The notes: generated from the letters alone by a model not told the origin. Counted from the first letter of the stretch, positions 37,060 to 48,329 are shown. The stretch is 64,000 bases of DNA from Canna indica (GCA_034359265.1 CP136891.1:85764001-85828000), one strand, 5' to 3'. Numbers and translations: made by a program.

Positions 37060-37132
37060 GCCAACTTGCCAAGAGTCGAACTGAGGTATATTGCTTAAAA
37101 ATCAATTATCCTAACCGTTGGACTACAAATAT
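37060..37132 (-). pseudogene. Degenerate tRNA-Gly pseudogene
   Basis: Retains the D-arm part (CCTAACCGTTGGACTACAAA on the plus strand) and a recognisable T-arm (GAGTCGAAC), but the anticodon arm reads CTTAAAAATCA instead of CTTGGAAGGCA and the acceptor stem no longer pairs. It is the third and oldest member of the cluster. Confidence 0.85.
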
Positions 37133-37266
37133 CTGAAGTGTTATTATGTTAGCAGGAGCTATTTGTAAATATATCTTGGAAGGCAACTACTGTCACCGTC
37201 CGATTACGCTTCTTGTTTAAATACAATATATAAACACAAGAGAAAATAAAAGCGAACAAAAAGAAT

Positions 37267-37338
37267 TGCGTTTGCCGGGAGTCGAACCCGGATCTATTGC
37301 TTGGAAGGCAATTATCCTAACCGTTGGACTACAAACGC
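37267..37338 (-). tRNA. tRNA-Gly (anticodon TCC)
   Basis: 72 nt. Acceptor stem GCGTTTG/CAAACGC with discriminator A; D-arm, anticodon loop CTTCCAA with TCC at 37305-37303, and T-arm GGGTTCGACTCCC all form. No intron. Decodes GGA (and GGG by wobble). Nearly identical to the copy at 37439-37510. Confidence 0.95.
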
Positions 37339-37438
37339 TTGATATGTTCTTTTGTCAGCAGGAGATATTTGTTTCTTAAGGTAACTACTGTAACCGGCAC
37401 ATGAGAAAATCAAAAGCGAACAAAAAATGTGTTAAAAT

Positions 37439-37510
37439 TGCGTTTGCCGGGAGTCGAACCCGGGTCTATTGCTTGGAAGGCAATTATCCTAACCGTTGGA
37501 CTACAAACGC
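37439..37510 (-). tRNA. tRNA-Gly (anticodon TCC), second copy
   Basis: Same structure as the neighbouring gene and differs by one base near the T-stem (GGGTC for GGATC on the plus strand). Flanking sequence (AAAAGCGAACAAAAA upstream on the plus strand, AGCAGGAG.TATTTGT between copies) is also shared, so the unit of about 172 bp was duplicated in tandem. Confidence 0.95.
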
Positions 37511-38465
37511 TTATTGTTTACATTAATTATTATTTAAATTAATTTTATATCGACTAATTATTAGTTTTCACTTTTTTTTAATTTTCTATTTATTGAAGGT
37601 TTTACAATTACTGTGACATTAGGGTGGATAGGCTCTTGTTACTGATATGTGAAATAGCAGAGATGTGTATTTGGGCGCTCCTGAGTCAGGTAATCTTCCT
37701 TCCAAGCTCTGATCATGCTTATGTCCGTTGTAATATAAAGTAGTAGTATCGATACTCCGGCTTTCTTGACCTAGGTTTTTTTCTTTTAAGTTAATATTGT
37801 CATTCTTCTATTTCTGTGATTGATAGTTCATTTACATTGCATGCCTGTATTACTTGTTCAGTTGTTCTAGCTACTTGCAGAAATCTTTATTGAACATTAT
37901 AGGGGGATTCATATCTGGAATTAATATACACGAACGAGAAGCATGGAAGACCGAAGTCTAATTTAATTTTCTCTGGTTTAAACTCTAATGTGCTGCAGTG
38001 ATGTCATTTTGTCATTACCTCCGTTGAATCGATCGTCTCGCAAGCTTCATTGGAGTATGTTCTACACAAAACTACATCATTGATTGCTTGCTTGCAGATT
38101 GGTTTATCTGATGTTTAGGTGAAATTCTTATCCTCCCCATATAAGTTGGGCATGCTGCAGATAGATTTGCAGCAAGTGGGGGTCATTTCCTATATAAGTT
38201 GTGGACTATGTGAATCCATTTGCTGTCAGGACTAATAGACATAATCTAGTTCACATGGCTTGGTAATAGGGTTTTGGGAAGAATCAATACATGTAGTTAA
38301 GCCTGTAGGCATTTTGCTTGCTTTTATATATGAAGTAGCAAAGAAGCAGCAAAGAAGCAGCAACCTTATCATTTTGGTCATATTCAGCTTACGTGCTAAC
38401 CTCAATTTTTTTAATGGCCTTGTCCTTTGTCACCTGCACCTCATTCGCCTTCTTCAGCAGTTCAG
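37511..38465. other. Spacer between tRNA cluster and reductase pseudogene
   Basis: AT-rich, without a recognisable gene, RNA or repeat. The small frame around 38260-38532 only overlaps the decayed reductase sequence at its end. Confidence 0.5.
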
Positions 38466-38840
38466 CCTTCATCAACACATCGATCGGGCACATACTTGCT
38501 CAGCCATTGTGATATCCTTCAGTTCATCTTAATTAATTATAATTAAGCACTGCTTGCATGATCTATGCTGACTAGTATATATCTCAACCAGGACAACCCA
38601 GGAACAAGAGTACGTGGATTTCAGGTATGCAGGTGTCATGGTTTTCCTTGCAGGAATCGCAAGAAACTAATTCCACCATCACTTGCTCCTCTCGATCAAG
38701 GCTCAGGAAGAAGGAGACAAGGCATACAAAAACCCAAAGGGTGGTCTTTTTGAACTGGTGAGCTGCCCACATTATCTATTTGAAGTAATTGGGTTGATTG
38801 GAATCTTTCTCATCTCCCCAAGCCTGTTTGCCTTCTCCAC
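38466..38840 (+). pseudogene. Exon-2-only pseudogene of a steroid 5-alpha-reductase-family gene
   Basis: Decayed copy of the second coding half of the neighbouring reductases. Similarity begins at TTCATCAACA (counterpart of VLFIHQ), just where the intact paralogue has its intron acceptor. It continues through YAGV.VFL.GI and KGGLFELVSCPHYLFEVIG, and stops near 38840 before the conserved end (GRSYATR). Frameshifts near 38500-38600, an in-frame stop after IARN and a missing C-terminus make it non-functional. Confidence 0.85.
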
Positions 38841-39010
38841 ACCAGGTTGGTTTAGGAGACCCCACGTCGCCCATGAAATTTCATGAGTCATTTTCTGGGC
38901 GAAGCGCGTCCACGCAAATAGTAGAAGCTAGCAGTCGCCATGATTCACTAATTCATGTGTTGTTGAGAGAAGCTACGTGTTTGTTCGAGCTAACACCAGT
39001 CTTCTCTCCC

Positions 39011-39021
39011 ACTATATATAT
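39011..39021 (+). promoter_or_regulatory. TATA box of the intronless reductase gene
   Basis: ACTATATATAT about 100 bp before the start codon at 39116, followed by a short AT-rich leader. Confidence 0.5.
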
Positions 39022-39115
39022 CAATCCACAAGTAGTTAAATTAAACCATGAACGCAAATTAATCTCCTCATCATTAATTCATTCATTCTCTGATCATTAA
39101 TTTCCACTGCGCGAC

Positions 39116-39916
39116 ATGTATTCGATCTTCTACCCGCCGCTCTCCTCGGCGTTCATCGCCGCCATGTCCGCCGCCAACTGCGTCATGTTCGCCCAAGCCG
39201 GCCTCTCCGAAGCCCGGGGCAACAACATGGGCTACTCCAAGTTCTCGCCCTCCTCCGACGACGGCAAGCAGCTCCGCCTCCGCAGCCGCGACGGAATGCT
39301 GCTCATCTACACCCCGGCCCTCGCCGCGGCCGCCGCGGCTTTTGGCATCCCCGGCGTGGTGGTCACCGAGAGGTGCCGGTTGCTCTGTCTCGCTCTCCTC
39401 CTCCATTTCTTCAAGAGGGACTTCGAGGTATTGTTCATTCATCAATACAGTGGGCAAATACCAGTTGAGTCAGCCATCACAATATCCCTGAGCTACTTCA
39501 TGAGCACATCAATCATGATCTACTCCCAATACCTCACCCAATTCATGCAACAAGAGCCAACACTGGACTTGAAGTACGCAGGAGTTGTCGTCTTCCTTGT
39601 AGGAATCTGTGGCAACCTGTACCATCACTACCTGCTCTCAAAGCTAAGGGAGAAGGGAGCACCAGAAGAAGAAAGCAAGGCATACAAGATCCCCAAGGGA
39701 GGCCTTTTTGGACTTGTCATATGTCCTCACTACCTGTTTGAAGTAATTGGGTTCATGGGGATCTCCCTCATCTCCCAAACCCTATTTGCCTTCTCAGTCA
39801 TGGTGGGGACTGTCTTCTACTTGATGGGCAGGAGCTATGCAACCAGGAAATGGTATCTCTCCAAATTCCCCAATTTCCCAAAGCAAGTCAAGGCTTTGAT
39901 CCCTTATGTTTTCTAG
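39116..39916 (+). CDS. 3-oxo-5-alpha-steroid 4-dehydrogenase family protein, intronless (266 aa)
   Basis: Membrane oxidoreductase of the steroid 5-alpha-reductase superfamily (C-terminal domain family PF02544), resembling the uncharacterised plant group around At5g16010 rather than DET2 or the enoyl-CoA reductase TSC13. Substrate unknown; NADPH-dependent double-bond reduction is the family reaction. The sequence shows several hydrophobic membrane segments (about residues 8-28, 65-80, 112-135, 155-175, 200-235), the KGGLFGLVICPHYLFEVIG motif and the C-terminal GRSYATRKWYLSKF...IPYVF typical of the family's cofactor end. The codons for DFE|VLFIHQ are continuous, where the paralogue at 45004-48184 has a 2.4-kb intron. 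Length equals that of the paralogue (266 aa). The first 330 nt are very GC-rich. Confidence 0.88.
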   Translation: MYSIFYPPLSSAFIAAMSAANCVMFAQAGLSEARGNNMGYSKFSPSSDDGKQLRLRSRDGMLLIYTPALAAAAAAFGIPGVVVTERCRLLCLALLLHFFKRDFEVLFIHQYSGQIPVESAITISLSYFMSTSIMIYSQYLTQFMQQEPTLDLKYAGVVVFLVGICGNLYHHYLLSKLREKGAPEEESKAYKIPKGGLFGLVICPHYLFEVIGFMGISLISQTLFAFSVMVGTVFYLMGRSYATRKWYLSKFPNFPKQVKALIPYVF

Positions 39917-40550
39917 TCAACAAGAAAAAGTCAACTTGTAGTCAACTGGTCGATGATAGTCTGACTAGCTTTGTGATCAGATGAACAGCAAAAATGCTTT
40001 ATTCAAGTCTACTACATATATAGCTATTTATCCATGCAAAAGTAATTTGTAAAATAATTTTGAATTAATATATCCGAATCTCAATTAATAAATAATATGG
40101 TACGTGATAATATTTATAAAAATTTTGATTAAATTGTTGGGAAAAAAAGCACCGATTATCTATATATATACACTTAAAAGCAAGATTCAAAAATATCACG
40201 TGGTATTTTCACAATCCAGCATATCTGCCATGGCAATTTTAGAATTTTTAGATTTTTTTTCTTCAAATTACTCTCTTCTCTCCTCTCTCTCTCTCTCTCT
40301 CACGTTCTCTTTCTTTATTTTCTTTTTCTATTCTCTCACAGGTTTCCTCTCTCTCGTGTAACTTCCTATTTATTTTCATTTACGGTTTCCTCTTCTCTCT
40401 TTAATCGCGTAATTATTCTCTTTATTTTATCTTTCTCTTCTCTCACACGTTTTCTCCCTCTCATGTAACTGTTCTCATCTTCTCTCTCTTTAATCTCTCT
40501 CATGCTCTATTCTATAATTAATTTAATTTACATTAACTGACTGTAATTTT

Positions 40551-40687
40551 TCTCTATCTAAAAAAGTAACTGCAATTAGCCAATTATTGACTGCAATTAT
40601 TTTCTATCTAAAAAAGTAACTGTAACTAGCCAATTATTGACTGTAATTATTTTCTATCTATAAAAGTAACTGCAACTAGCCAATTAC
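40551..40687 (+). repeat. 50-bp tandem repeat, about 2.7 copies
   Basis: Exact period of 50: units start at 40551, 40601 and 40651, each TYTCTATCTAWAAAAGTAAC followed by TGYAAYTAGCCAATTA. Few differences between units. Confidence 0.93.
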
Positions 40688-43091
40688 TCTCTCTCACTCT
40701 CACGTCTTCTCTCTCGCGTAACTGCAATTTATCTCTCTCAAGCTCGATTCTCATATTCCAATGTGCAACAACTTCAACTCCTATTCTCCTATATATATAT
40801 TTCAAGTTCTTCTTAGCATCCTCTTTGATCTCCAACGCCTGGAGTTCCTCAACATTGCCTTTGGTCGCTCGATTTCCTACCTGTTGCTCCCTTTCTCCCG
40901 CGTGCTCTACCCATGAAGATAGGGCACTCACGTGAAGGACAGGTGGTTGGCCTGCCTTCAGGTAGCAGCCGGCGGAGATGGAACTGGCCGTGGCTACGAC
41001 GTATCTAGAGCTTCAATTGAGTTCTGGCCGCTACCCTCCGCATAAATATATAAAATATTGATCTGCATCGAAAGGTAAGCCTCGTAGACTGATTTCTTCT
41101 AAGTGAGTTGTTTCTTCCCTGTATAGTTGAATCTTCGAAAACGTGGAATTTTTCTTATGGTTAGTGAGGATGGATGCAGCTATTGGAGGAGAGGACGAGG
41201 AAATGAGGCAGGCCAAAGAAATTGTTGCTGCTCGGAGGAGGTGGGATTCTTTGGTATTCTTCCTTGTAAATTTAACAAATACCTTATAAAGAGAAATGCT
41301 ACGTAATATTATCTGCAACTCAATCACCCTTCAAAATTTTTGCCCCTTTTACAAAAAAAAATTAGAAATATAATTATTGAGCTTTGTCATTTCACCAATG
41401 TGCGTCATGATATATTTATTAGTTCTTAATAGATTCCTTGAGAAAATTCTATGTTCGGAGCAATTGATACTTATATATAATTGTTAACACGAGTATGTGG
41501 AATGTGTAGCAGAAACATATTATTTTTAAGATAAAACAAAACTATGCCTCAATTATTCATCTGGTATGTTGAAGCTGATTATGCAATTCATCTTTCAAGT
41601 ACAACCCTTCATGATGTTTGTCCATCAAGAGAGCATGAGAAAGTGTGTATTGGAGTTCAAGTTATTTTATTTCAAACCAATGCTACGCAATCACTTTTTA
41701 TATATGCTAATTAAACCAATCAATATCTTGGTTAATTGATGAATTTTGGTAAGATGATTGAAGCTAATTAACTGATCAGTGAGTGTTCCATAAATCAGTG
41801 AATAGTCACTAATGTATCTACATCAGGGAACACTCACTGATGTATATACATTTTCCTAAATCATATAATTAGTTTAACTTGATCAATTGAAGCTTAGTGA
41901 CCATTACTTTTATCTATAATTCTTAATGTGAAAGTATCTCTGCATCTTAATAAAAATACTGTTTATTTTAGCTTAGTATTTGTTTAAAAATCATTTAAAA
42001 ATTAACTATTCTTAGTATTTGTTTCAGTTTTGCCCATGATTCTTAGTATTTGTTTTAGTTTTTCATCATTTAAACTAATTGTTGATATACTATATTGACT
42101 TAGATTAAACTGGTCATGTTTCCTATTATTTCAAACAGTCACTAAACTATTACTTGGTATAGGCAGCCTACTACAGTTGCAGTGACAAAACTTTGCTATT
42201 TGATGATGTAGTTGGTCAGATGATCTTTGTTATTGTTTCCTTCTTTTTGATGCTATAATTGTAAACATGAGTTAGCTTTGTAATGTTATGTTGACTATAT
42301 ATATATATATATGAAGAGTAGAAGATGTTGATTTACTTAGTTTGTGATGATCTTATGGTTTGCAGTTCTACCAATGATGACTTTTTGTATGCTCTGTTTG
42401 GATATGCTCTATTTATTTACTTAATAAATTTCTAGAATTTTTGCAACGAAGTTTCAGTGGTTTCATATTTTCCTTTCCTTCGACCTCTGCATCATCTCCC
42501 TTCCTGGAACTATTGTTTCACGTCCATCTACAAGACCACAACACGGTAATCTCTCAACTCTGCTTTCTAACACTCATGCATGCATATGGTATACCCATGC
42601 ATTGATTTATATATATGTATATCATAACATTTTGCTGAGCGAATCCAGTAGTCGAGATCGTAATTCTCGCACACGCAGATGGCGCTCTTCTTCTACACCT
42701 TGCCAATGAGCGGCCCCTTGAAGTGCGTCTTTATGGTTCATCCTGACCGTGACCGTGCATGATCGACGACATGCATGTGTCGAACATGTTCGATCCTGCA
42801 GATTAAGATGACTTTCAACGCCAAACGTTCGAAGGGAAAAGAGGACGGTGAGAAAGGTCGAGGAGCACATTTGATGCCGTCGTACGTAAAATCCTAGAAA
42901 TTCTTCTTCTTAGATCTCTTTGTTGTTCTTCGATTGATGCAAGTGAAGTAATTTAAGTAACACGAATCTCTTTTAATTTCTTTCATGTAGCTGAAGAATT
43001 GGTGTTCATATTAACTGGACTATGGGTTACTTTAATTAATTAAATTATAATTTTTTCTTCCTTTTCTTTTTGACTCTTTCTGCTTAATTTT

Positions 43092-43221
43092 TATCGAGCA
43101 TTGAATATGTGATTTGTTTGAAGAAGAATTCCTATCGAGCATTGAATATGTGATTTGTTTTAATCACTTCTTCTTCTTTGATTTGTTTGAAGAAGAATTC
43201 TTATCGAGCATTGAAGAATTC
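43092..43221 (+). repeat. Direct repeats around TATCGAGCATTGAA
   Basis: Three copies of TATCGAGCATTGAA (near 43092, 43133 and 43202), two of them extended by TATGTGATTTGTTT and flanked by GAAGAAGAATTC. Confidence 0.85.
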
Positions 43222-43440
43222 TTCTTCTTCTTTGTTAATACTGATAGCATTCCATTTAAGGGAATTGGTCTCATGATTTATTTAAACTTTCACAAATATG
43301 AGATTATGTTTTGCTCTCTACACTTCAAAGAAGGAACATTTCTGCTCTTCTGCCCATTTAGTACTTAGCACACTGAACTATGTAGTGTCCAAAATGCAAC
43401 TTGAATAAATCAAGACATATAAGACCTATTATCATGTTTC

Positions 43441-43580
43441 TAATATCTCATTCTAATACATACTGTACTTAGTGTTTGCTAAAATTATCAATATTATATA
43501 AGTCTTGAGAAATCTAGACTTATATAATATTGATAATTTTGGCAAACACTAAGTACAATATGTATTAGAATGAGATATTA
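43441..43580. repeat. Long near-perfect hairpin (65-bp arms, 10-nt loop)
   Basis: Arms 43441-43505 and 43516-43580 match at 63 of 65 positions by my alignment; one mismatch would be a G:U pair in RNA and the other C:A. No coding frame. It could be a MITE or a precursor of small RNAs. Confidence 0.92.
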
Positions 43581-43796
43581 ATCAACTAAACTATTTGCTC
43601 TCGTAATATTTTGTCAAGACTTAATCATAATTTCATGGAATTTCACCATTTGTTCAAATTGCATGCCCACAGTTCAATTCAATATAAATGATTTAAATTT
43701 CGTGATTCATCCCACTTAGATACATTAACAGTATTAACTCAGTATTAACTCACTTTTTTAGTATTTATTTTGTAAACTATATGTTTAGTGCATAAG

Positions 43797-44328
43797 AATG
43801 GATTGAAAAATTAGAGCAATATCTTATAGGATAATGTGAATAATTGCATTGTCTATCTTTGTATCAGAAGATTTAATCGTCATGTGGTGTAAAGACTACT
43901 TTAGGTTTAAATTAGAATAATGTTTGACTCAGTTAAAAATTATAGTATAAGCGGGCTAAGTAAGACTAGAGAATACTAGGAAGTATTATCTTCAGTTATG
44001 GTTCTATTTTATTTTTTTCATATGCATTTATTTTTTAAATTAACTACCAGCTAAGTGCAAGATGAAAGGATTGAAAATTTAATAACAATTTTATCTTAGG
44101 ATAATCAAATTGTGAATAAATGCATTGCCTATCTTTGTATAAGCCTTCAAAGGAAGATTAGTTCATCATTTGGCATAAGACTACTTTGGATTTAGATTAG
44201 GATAATTTTTGAGCCAGTTAAAGACATGGAGTAGAATATAATATAAGCCAACTAAGTAAGACTATAGTGTACTTGAAAGTATTGTCTTCGGTTATGGTTC
44301 TCTTTTTATTTTTTCCATATGCATAAGT
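43797..44328 (+). repeat. Tandem direct duplication of a roughly 265-bp segment
   Basis: Copies at about 43797-44035 and 44065-44328 share ordered blocks: GATTGAAAA, ATAATGTGAATAA (or AATTGTGAATAA), CTATCTTTGTAT, AAGACTACTTT, AAGTAAGACTA and GGTTATGGTTCT. Moderately diverged, so fairly old. Confidence 0.85.
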
Positions 44329-44907
44329 TTATCTCTTCATCTATATATTACACTTGGTGATCGTTATACCAAATTGCAAAATTATTTAAGCAAAGTAGAT
44401 AATTTAGTTTCAACATCCACATCTGCACTACATTGCCTACAATTACTGAGTAAACAGAACAAACAAGTGTAACACTAAGTCAACACAACAAGAATTTTGC
44501 CAACATGCATGCATACATGTGCTGCATTATTCTCTTCGTGGTGATCATTGTTTCATATATTTATTTACTTTAATGCCTATTTTTCTTTATGTGATAACTG
44601 CCAACTGCACACCCTAAGCACGTGGCGTGGTGTCGGGCTCTCTCTTTGTGGTTGTTTAATTAACTGGTTAATATAAATTTAGTATTGTCATATATTTTTT
44701 ACATTTAACATTTCATAATAAATTTATAATCATGATGATAGATGCAATTCAAATTATTTACAATTTTATAATTAATTTATTATTTTTATATTATACTTAT
44801 TTATTTTTTTACTATTTTTTTACTATATAAGTATATTTAATTATTCATAATTATTCAAATAAAATAATATTTATATATAATTGCGACCAGTTGTTTTAAA
44901 TAGAAAA

Positions 44908-44916
44908 TATAAATAG
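44908..44916 (+). promoter_or_regulatory. TATA box of the intron-containing reductase gene
   Basis: TATAAATAG, 88 bp upstream of the start codon at 45004. Confidence 0.6.
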
Positions 44917-45003
44917 CTGCTCCCACTTCCCACCCACCCACCGACTTGATAGAACAGCCGCTTCTTTTCGTCTCTTCCTGTAAATGTAATAGGCGAGAAA
45001 ATC

Positions 45004-48000
45004 ATGTCGTCAATGTTGGGCTTCCTCTACCCGCCGTCGTCGGCGTTCATCACGGCCATGTCCGTCATCCACTTGATCAGCCTCGCCTTCATCGGCATCT
45101 CCGAGGTCGGCGGCAGACACCTCCAGTACTCCAAGTTCTGGAACGCCAACAAGGCCTTGGGCGCCGCCGCCAAACAAATCCGCATCTCCAGTCGCGCCGG
45201 GATGCTGCTGCTCTACACTCCAGCGCTCGCGGCCGCGGCTGCCGCCTTCTGCGTTCCCGGCGCGGTGACCGGCGAGAGATCCCTCTTGGTCGCCCTCGCT
45301 CTCGCCCTCCATTTCTTCAAGAGAGACTTCGAGGTAATTTGGTATATCTTATGGAATGGTGCCAATACTGGCAGAAAACTAGAATTGATTGCATATCGAT
45401 TAGCGATACTGAGAAAGGGAACTAACAGATCAATTATTTGGGATGCAATTACATTGCTAAATGTCAATCTCTAGGGTTGCGAAACAAGGATTTGGGGTTG
45501 TGAGATTTCGAGCAATAGAGCAGAGGGTCTTCTTCCTTTGCCATATATAAAACTTTGCTATTTCAATTTTCAAACATAGCCGATATAAACGCCTGTCAAG
45601 ATCCTGTTGAAGACTTGAATCTACTGTTAGGTTTTGATGTTAGAATTTTTTTATTATTAATTTTTTTTTAAAAAAAAAATCTTTTGGTGAGCTCCGACAC
45701 CGATTGTAAAAAAAATTAAGCCATATGATATTATATGAATTTAAGAACACCTTAATGGGAATAAGCGAGGAAGGATTTTAGTTGATGTAGACCTATTTGT
45801 AGCAGAATTAATTTTCTCCAAAAAAGCTGAATCTTCCTCCAAAGTACTTTTTCAAAGGCTACGCTTTGATGGAGAAAACAAAACGATGGAGTATTTTTAA
45901 TTTTGACCTTAACTTTCAATTATATCAATTTTATGCCCCAATTTTTAATTTGTTTCAATAATATCCCATCGTCAAGTCACCGTGAATCTTGTCGTTTGAT
46001 TGCTGACGTGGTTTTGCATACGTGTACCAGAAAACATAAAATATGAAGAAAAAATATATATTCACTGCCACGTCAGCAACAAATCTAAACTTGAATAAAT
46101 AATGTTAAAAAAATACACGTCAGCATTACACTATATATCCTGAACTTTATGGGTATTCCCAATTTTGACCCAAACTTTCGATTGTATCAATTTTATACCC
46201 TAATTTTTAACTCGTTTCAATAATATCTTATTGTCAAGTCACCGTGAATCTTGTCGTTTGATTGCTAACGTGACTTTGCATATGTGTACCAGAAAACATA
46301 AAACATGAAAAAAAAAATATCTGCTGCCCCGTCAATGGATGCTATGTAAACATGTACATGTAGGTAAATGTAGCAGTTAATATTAGTTTGCAACAGGTAA
46401 CTGCAACACGTAACATTCAGAAATGATGTTGTGTTTGATGTTACTGATGCAATTTTTGATGTTTACTACACCTGGTATATTATATACTGATGTAGAAATA
46501 AGCATCGTATCAGTATATCGGGTGTAGTTAACAACATTATATCTGAGGTTCTAGAAATAAATTGAATGATTTGATGCAGAAACCAGGTAACTTAATAATA
46601 TCAGTATACCAGGTGCAATTAACAACATTAGTAAGCATCTGGATACAATGGTTTGATGCAAAAAATAATATTTACAGTAAACACTAAATCAGTAAACAAT
46701 TGATACCAACAAATACCATTGATAAATCAGTAAACACTGAAATAATTTAGATTTGTTGCCGACGTGGCAGTGAATAGATTTTTTTTCGTATTTTATGTTT
46801 TATGCTACATGTATGCAAAGCCACGTCAGCAATCAAATGACAAGATTCACGATGACTTGACGATGGGATAATATTGAAACGAATTAAAAATTGAGGTATA
46901 AAATTGATACAATCGAAAGTTTGGGCTAAAATTGGGAATACCCCTAAAGTTCAGGATAAATAGTGTAATGTTGACGTGTATTTTTTGACATTATTTATTC
47001 AAATTTAGAATTGTTGCTGATGTGGCACGCTGATGTGGCAATGAATAGATTATTTTTCATATTTTATATTTTCTCGTACACATATGCAAAGTCACGTCAG
47101 CAATCAAACGACAAGATTCACGATTCACGGTGACTTGACGTTGGGATATTATTGAAACGAATTAAAAATTGGGGTATAAAATTGATACAATCGAAAGTTC
47201 AGATCAATATTAGGAATACCCCTAAAGTTCAGGATATATAGTGTAATTAACCCAAAATAAGATTGATGCAGGGTTTTCAATCATATCATCATTATTATTA
47301 TCATTATCATGTGTGTAGATATGATAAAAACCCTCTACACTTGATAATGATAGTGATGGTATGATACTCATTTATGTTTTCAAAGTGTTGCAGAGGAAGA
47401 TTCAGTTTTACCTAGGGACCCAAAAAATTAATTCCGCTGCAAATACGTCTGCATCAAGTAAGATCCTTCCTCGCTTATTCCTATTACAGTGTTCTTAAAT
47501 TCATGTAATATCGTGTGGCTTAATTTTTCTTACATTTAATTGTTCAGTAAATCAGTGTATCACAGCTAGAAGCTACTGCTTGGAATTTATGCTTGAATTC
47601 ACTGATTAGAAACTAGATAATTTATGCAAGACCCAACTAATTTTTCATCAAGTAACTGTTCATAAATAGCAAAATATTAATTCTAATTTAGTCTAATCTA
47701 TTTTTCCTTCTAGGTATTGTTCATTCACCAGTTCAGTGGGGAAATAATACTTGATTCAGCCGTTCTAATATCCTTCAGTTACTTCATCAGCTCGGTGACC
47801 ATAATCTATGCTCAATATCTCACCCAGAGCATGGGAGAACCAGCAGTGGATCTCAAGTATGCAGGGGTGGTCATCTTCCTTGTAGGAATCTTTGGCAACT
47901 TCTACCATCACTACCTCCTCTCAAAGCTCAGGAAGAAGGGTGAAAAGGGATACAAGATTCCAGAGGGTGGCATCTTTGGACTGGTGATCTGCCCGCATTA

Positions 48001-48184
48001 TCTTTTTGAAGTAATTGGTTGGGTTGGGATTGCACTCATATCCCAGACTGTGTATGCCTTTTCATTTGTGCTGGGTTCAACATTCTACTTGATGGGTAGG
48101 AGTTATGCAACTAGGAGGTGGTACCTTTCCAAATTTGAGAATTTCCCTAGAGAAGTGAAGGCCATGATTCCTTTCGTCTTCTAG
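45004..48184 (+). CDS. 3-oxo-5-alpha-steroid 4-dehydrogenase family protein, two exons (266 aa)
   Basis: Paralogue of the gene at 39116-39916, same predicted membrane reductase, same length. Exon 1 is 45004-45333 (110 codons), exon 2 is 47714-48184, with a GT-AG phase-0 intron of 2,380 nt. The start MSSMLGFLYPPSSAFITAMS aligns with the MYSIFYPPLSSAFIAAMS start of its paralogue; the C-terminus has GRSYATRRWYLSKF and ends IPFVF. Its intron is filled by nested inverted-repeat elements. Exon 1 is GC-rich, exon 2 is not. Substrate unknown; a brassinosteroid role is possible by family only. Confidence 0.9.
45705..47535. mobile_element. Nested foldback elements filling the reductase intron
   Basis: Outer arms: 45705-45860 and 47390-47533 are inverted copies (AATTAAGCCA.A.GATATTA, then TGAATTTAAGAACAC and AATAAGCGAGGAAGGAT). 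Inner: a unit running from GTATTCCCAATTTTGACC through CAAGTCACCGTGAATCTTGT occurs twice in forward orientation (about 45895-46095 and 46125-46320) and twice inverted (about 46755-46975 and 47035-47253). The left outer arm is followed outward by CTCCGACACCGATTG, which resembles a decayed LTR primer site in reverse. No coding frame. The class is uncertain: foldback, or an inverted pair of small LTR elements. Confidence 0.75.
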
Positions 48185-48329
48185 ATCACAAGAATCATGC
48201 AGTTGGTGCTTTTGTTGTAAAACTTCATCGTATGACAATGAAATAAGGCACGGATTTAATGGCCCTTGCTGGTAAATTACAAATTAGCATAAACCTTACA
48301 ACAATATATAATGTGCTACACATGTAAAA

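Larger units (their letters stand above)
39917..44907. other. 5-kb spacer between the two reductase genes
   Basis: No supportable gene. Contains pyrimidine-rich runs (40270-40520), a 50-bp tandem repeat, tandem direct repeats and a 65-bp hairpin, all listed separately. Minus-strand frames at 40647-40931 and 42622-42870 have no family features; the latter area may be an old pseudogene fragment, but I could not name it. Confidence 0.5.

Noticed and set aside
40647..40931. Minus-strand frame of 94 aa
   Set aside because: Overlaps the tandem repeat and pyrimidine tracts; charged composition only, no family match that I recognise.
41776..41850. 14-bp inverted repeat around TCAGTGAGTGTTCC
   Set aside because: Short arms with a loop of about 40 nt and mixed direct repeats; weak compared with the other hairpins.
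42622..42870. Minus-strand frame of 82 aa
   Set aside because: No recognisable domain, no start context or splice partners. It may be an old pseudogene piece but cannot be named.
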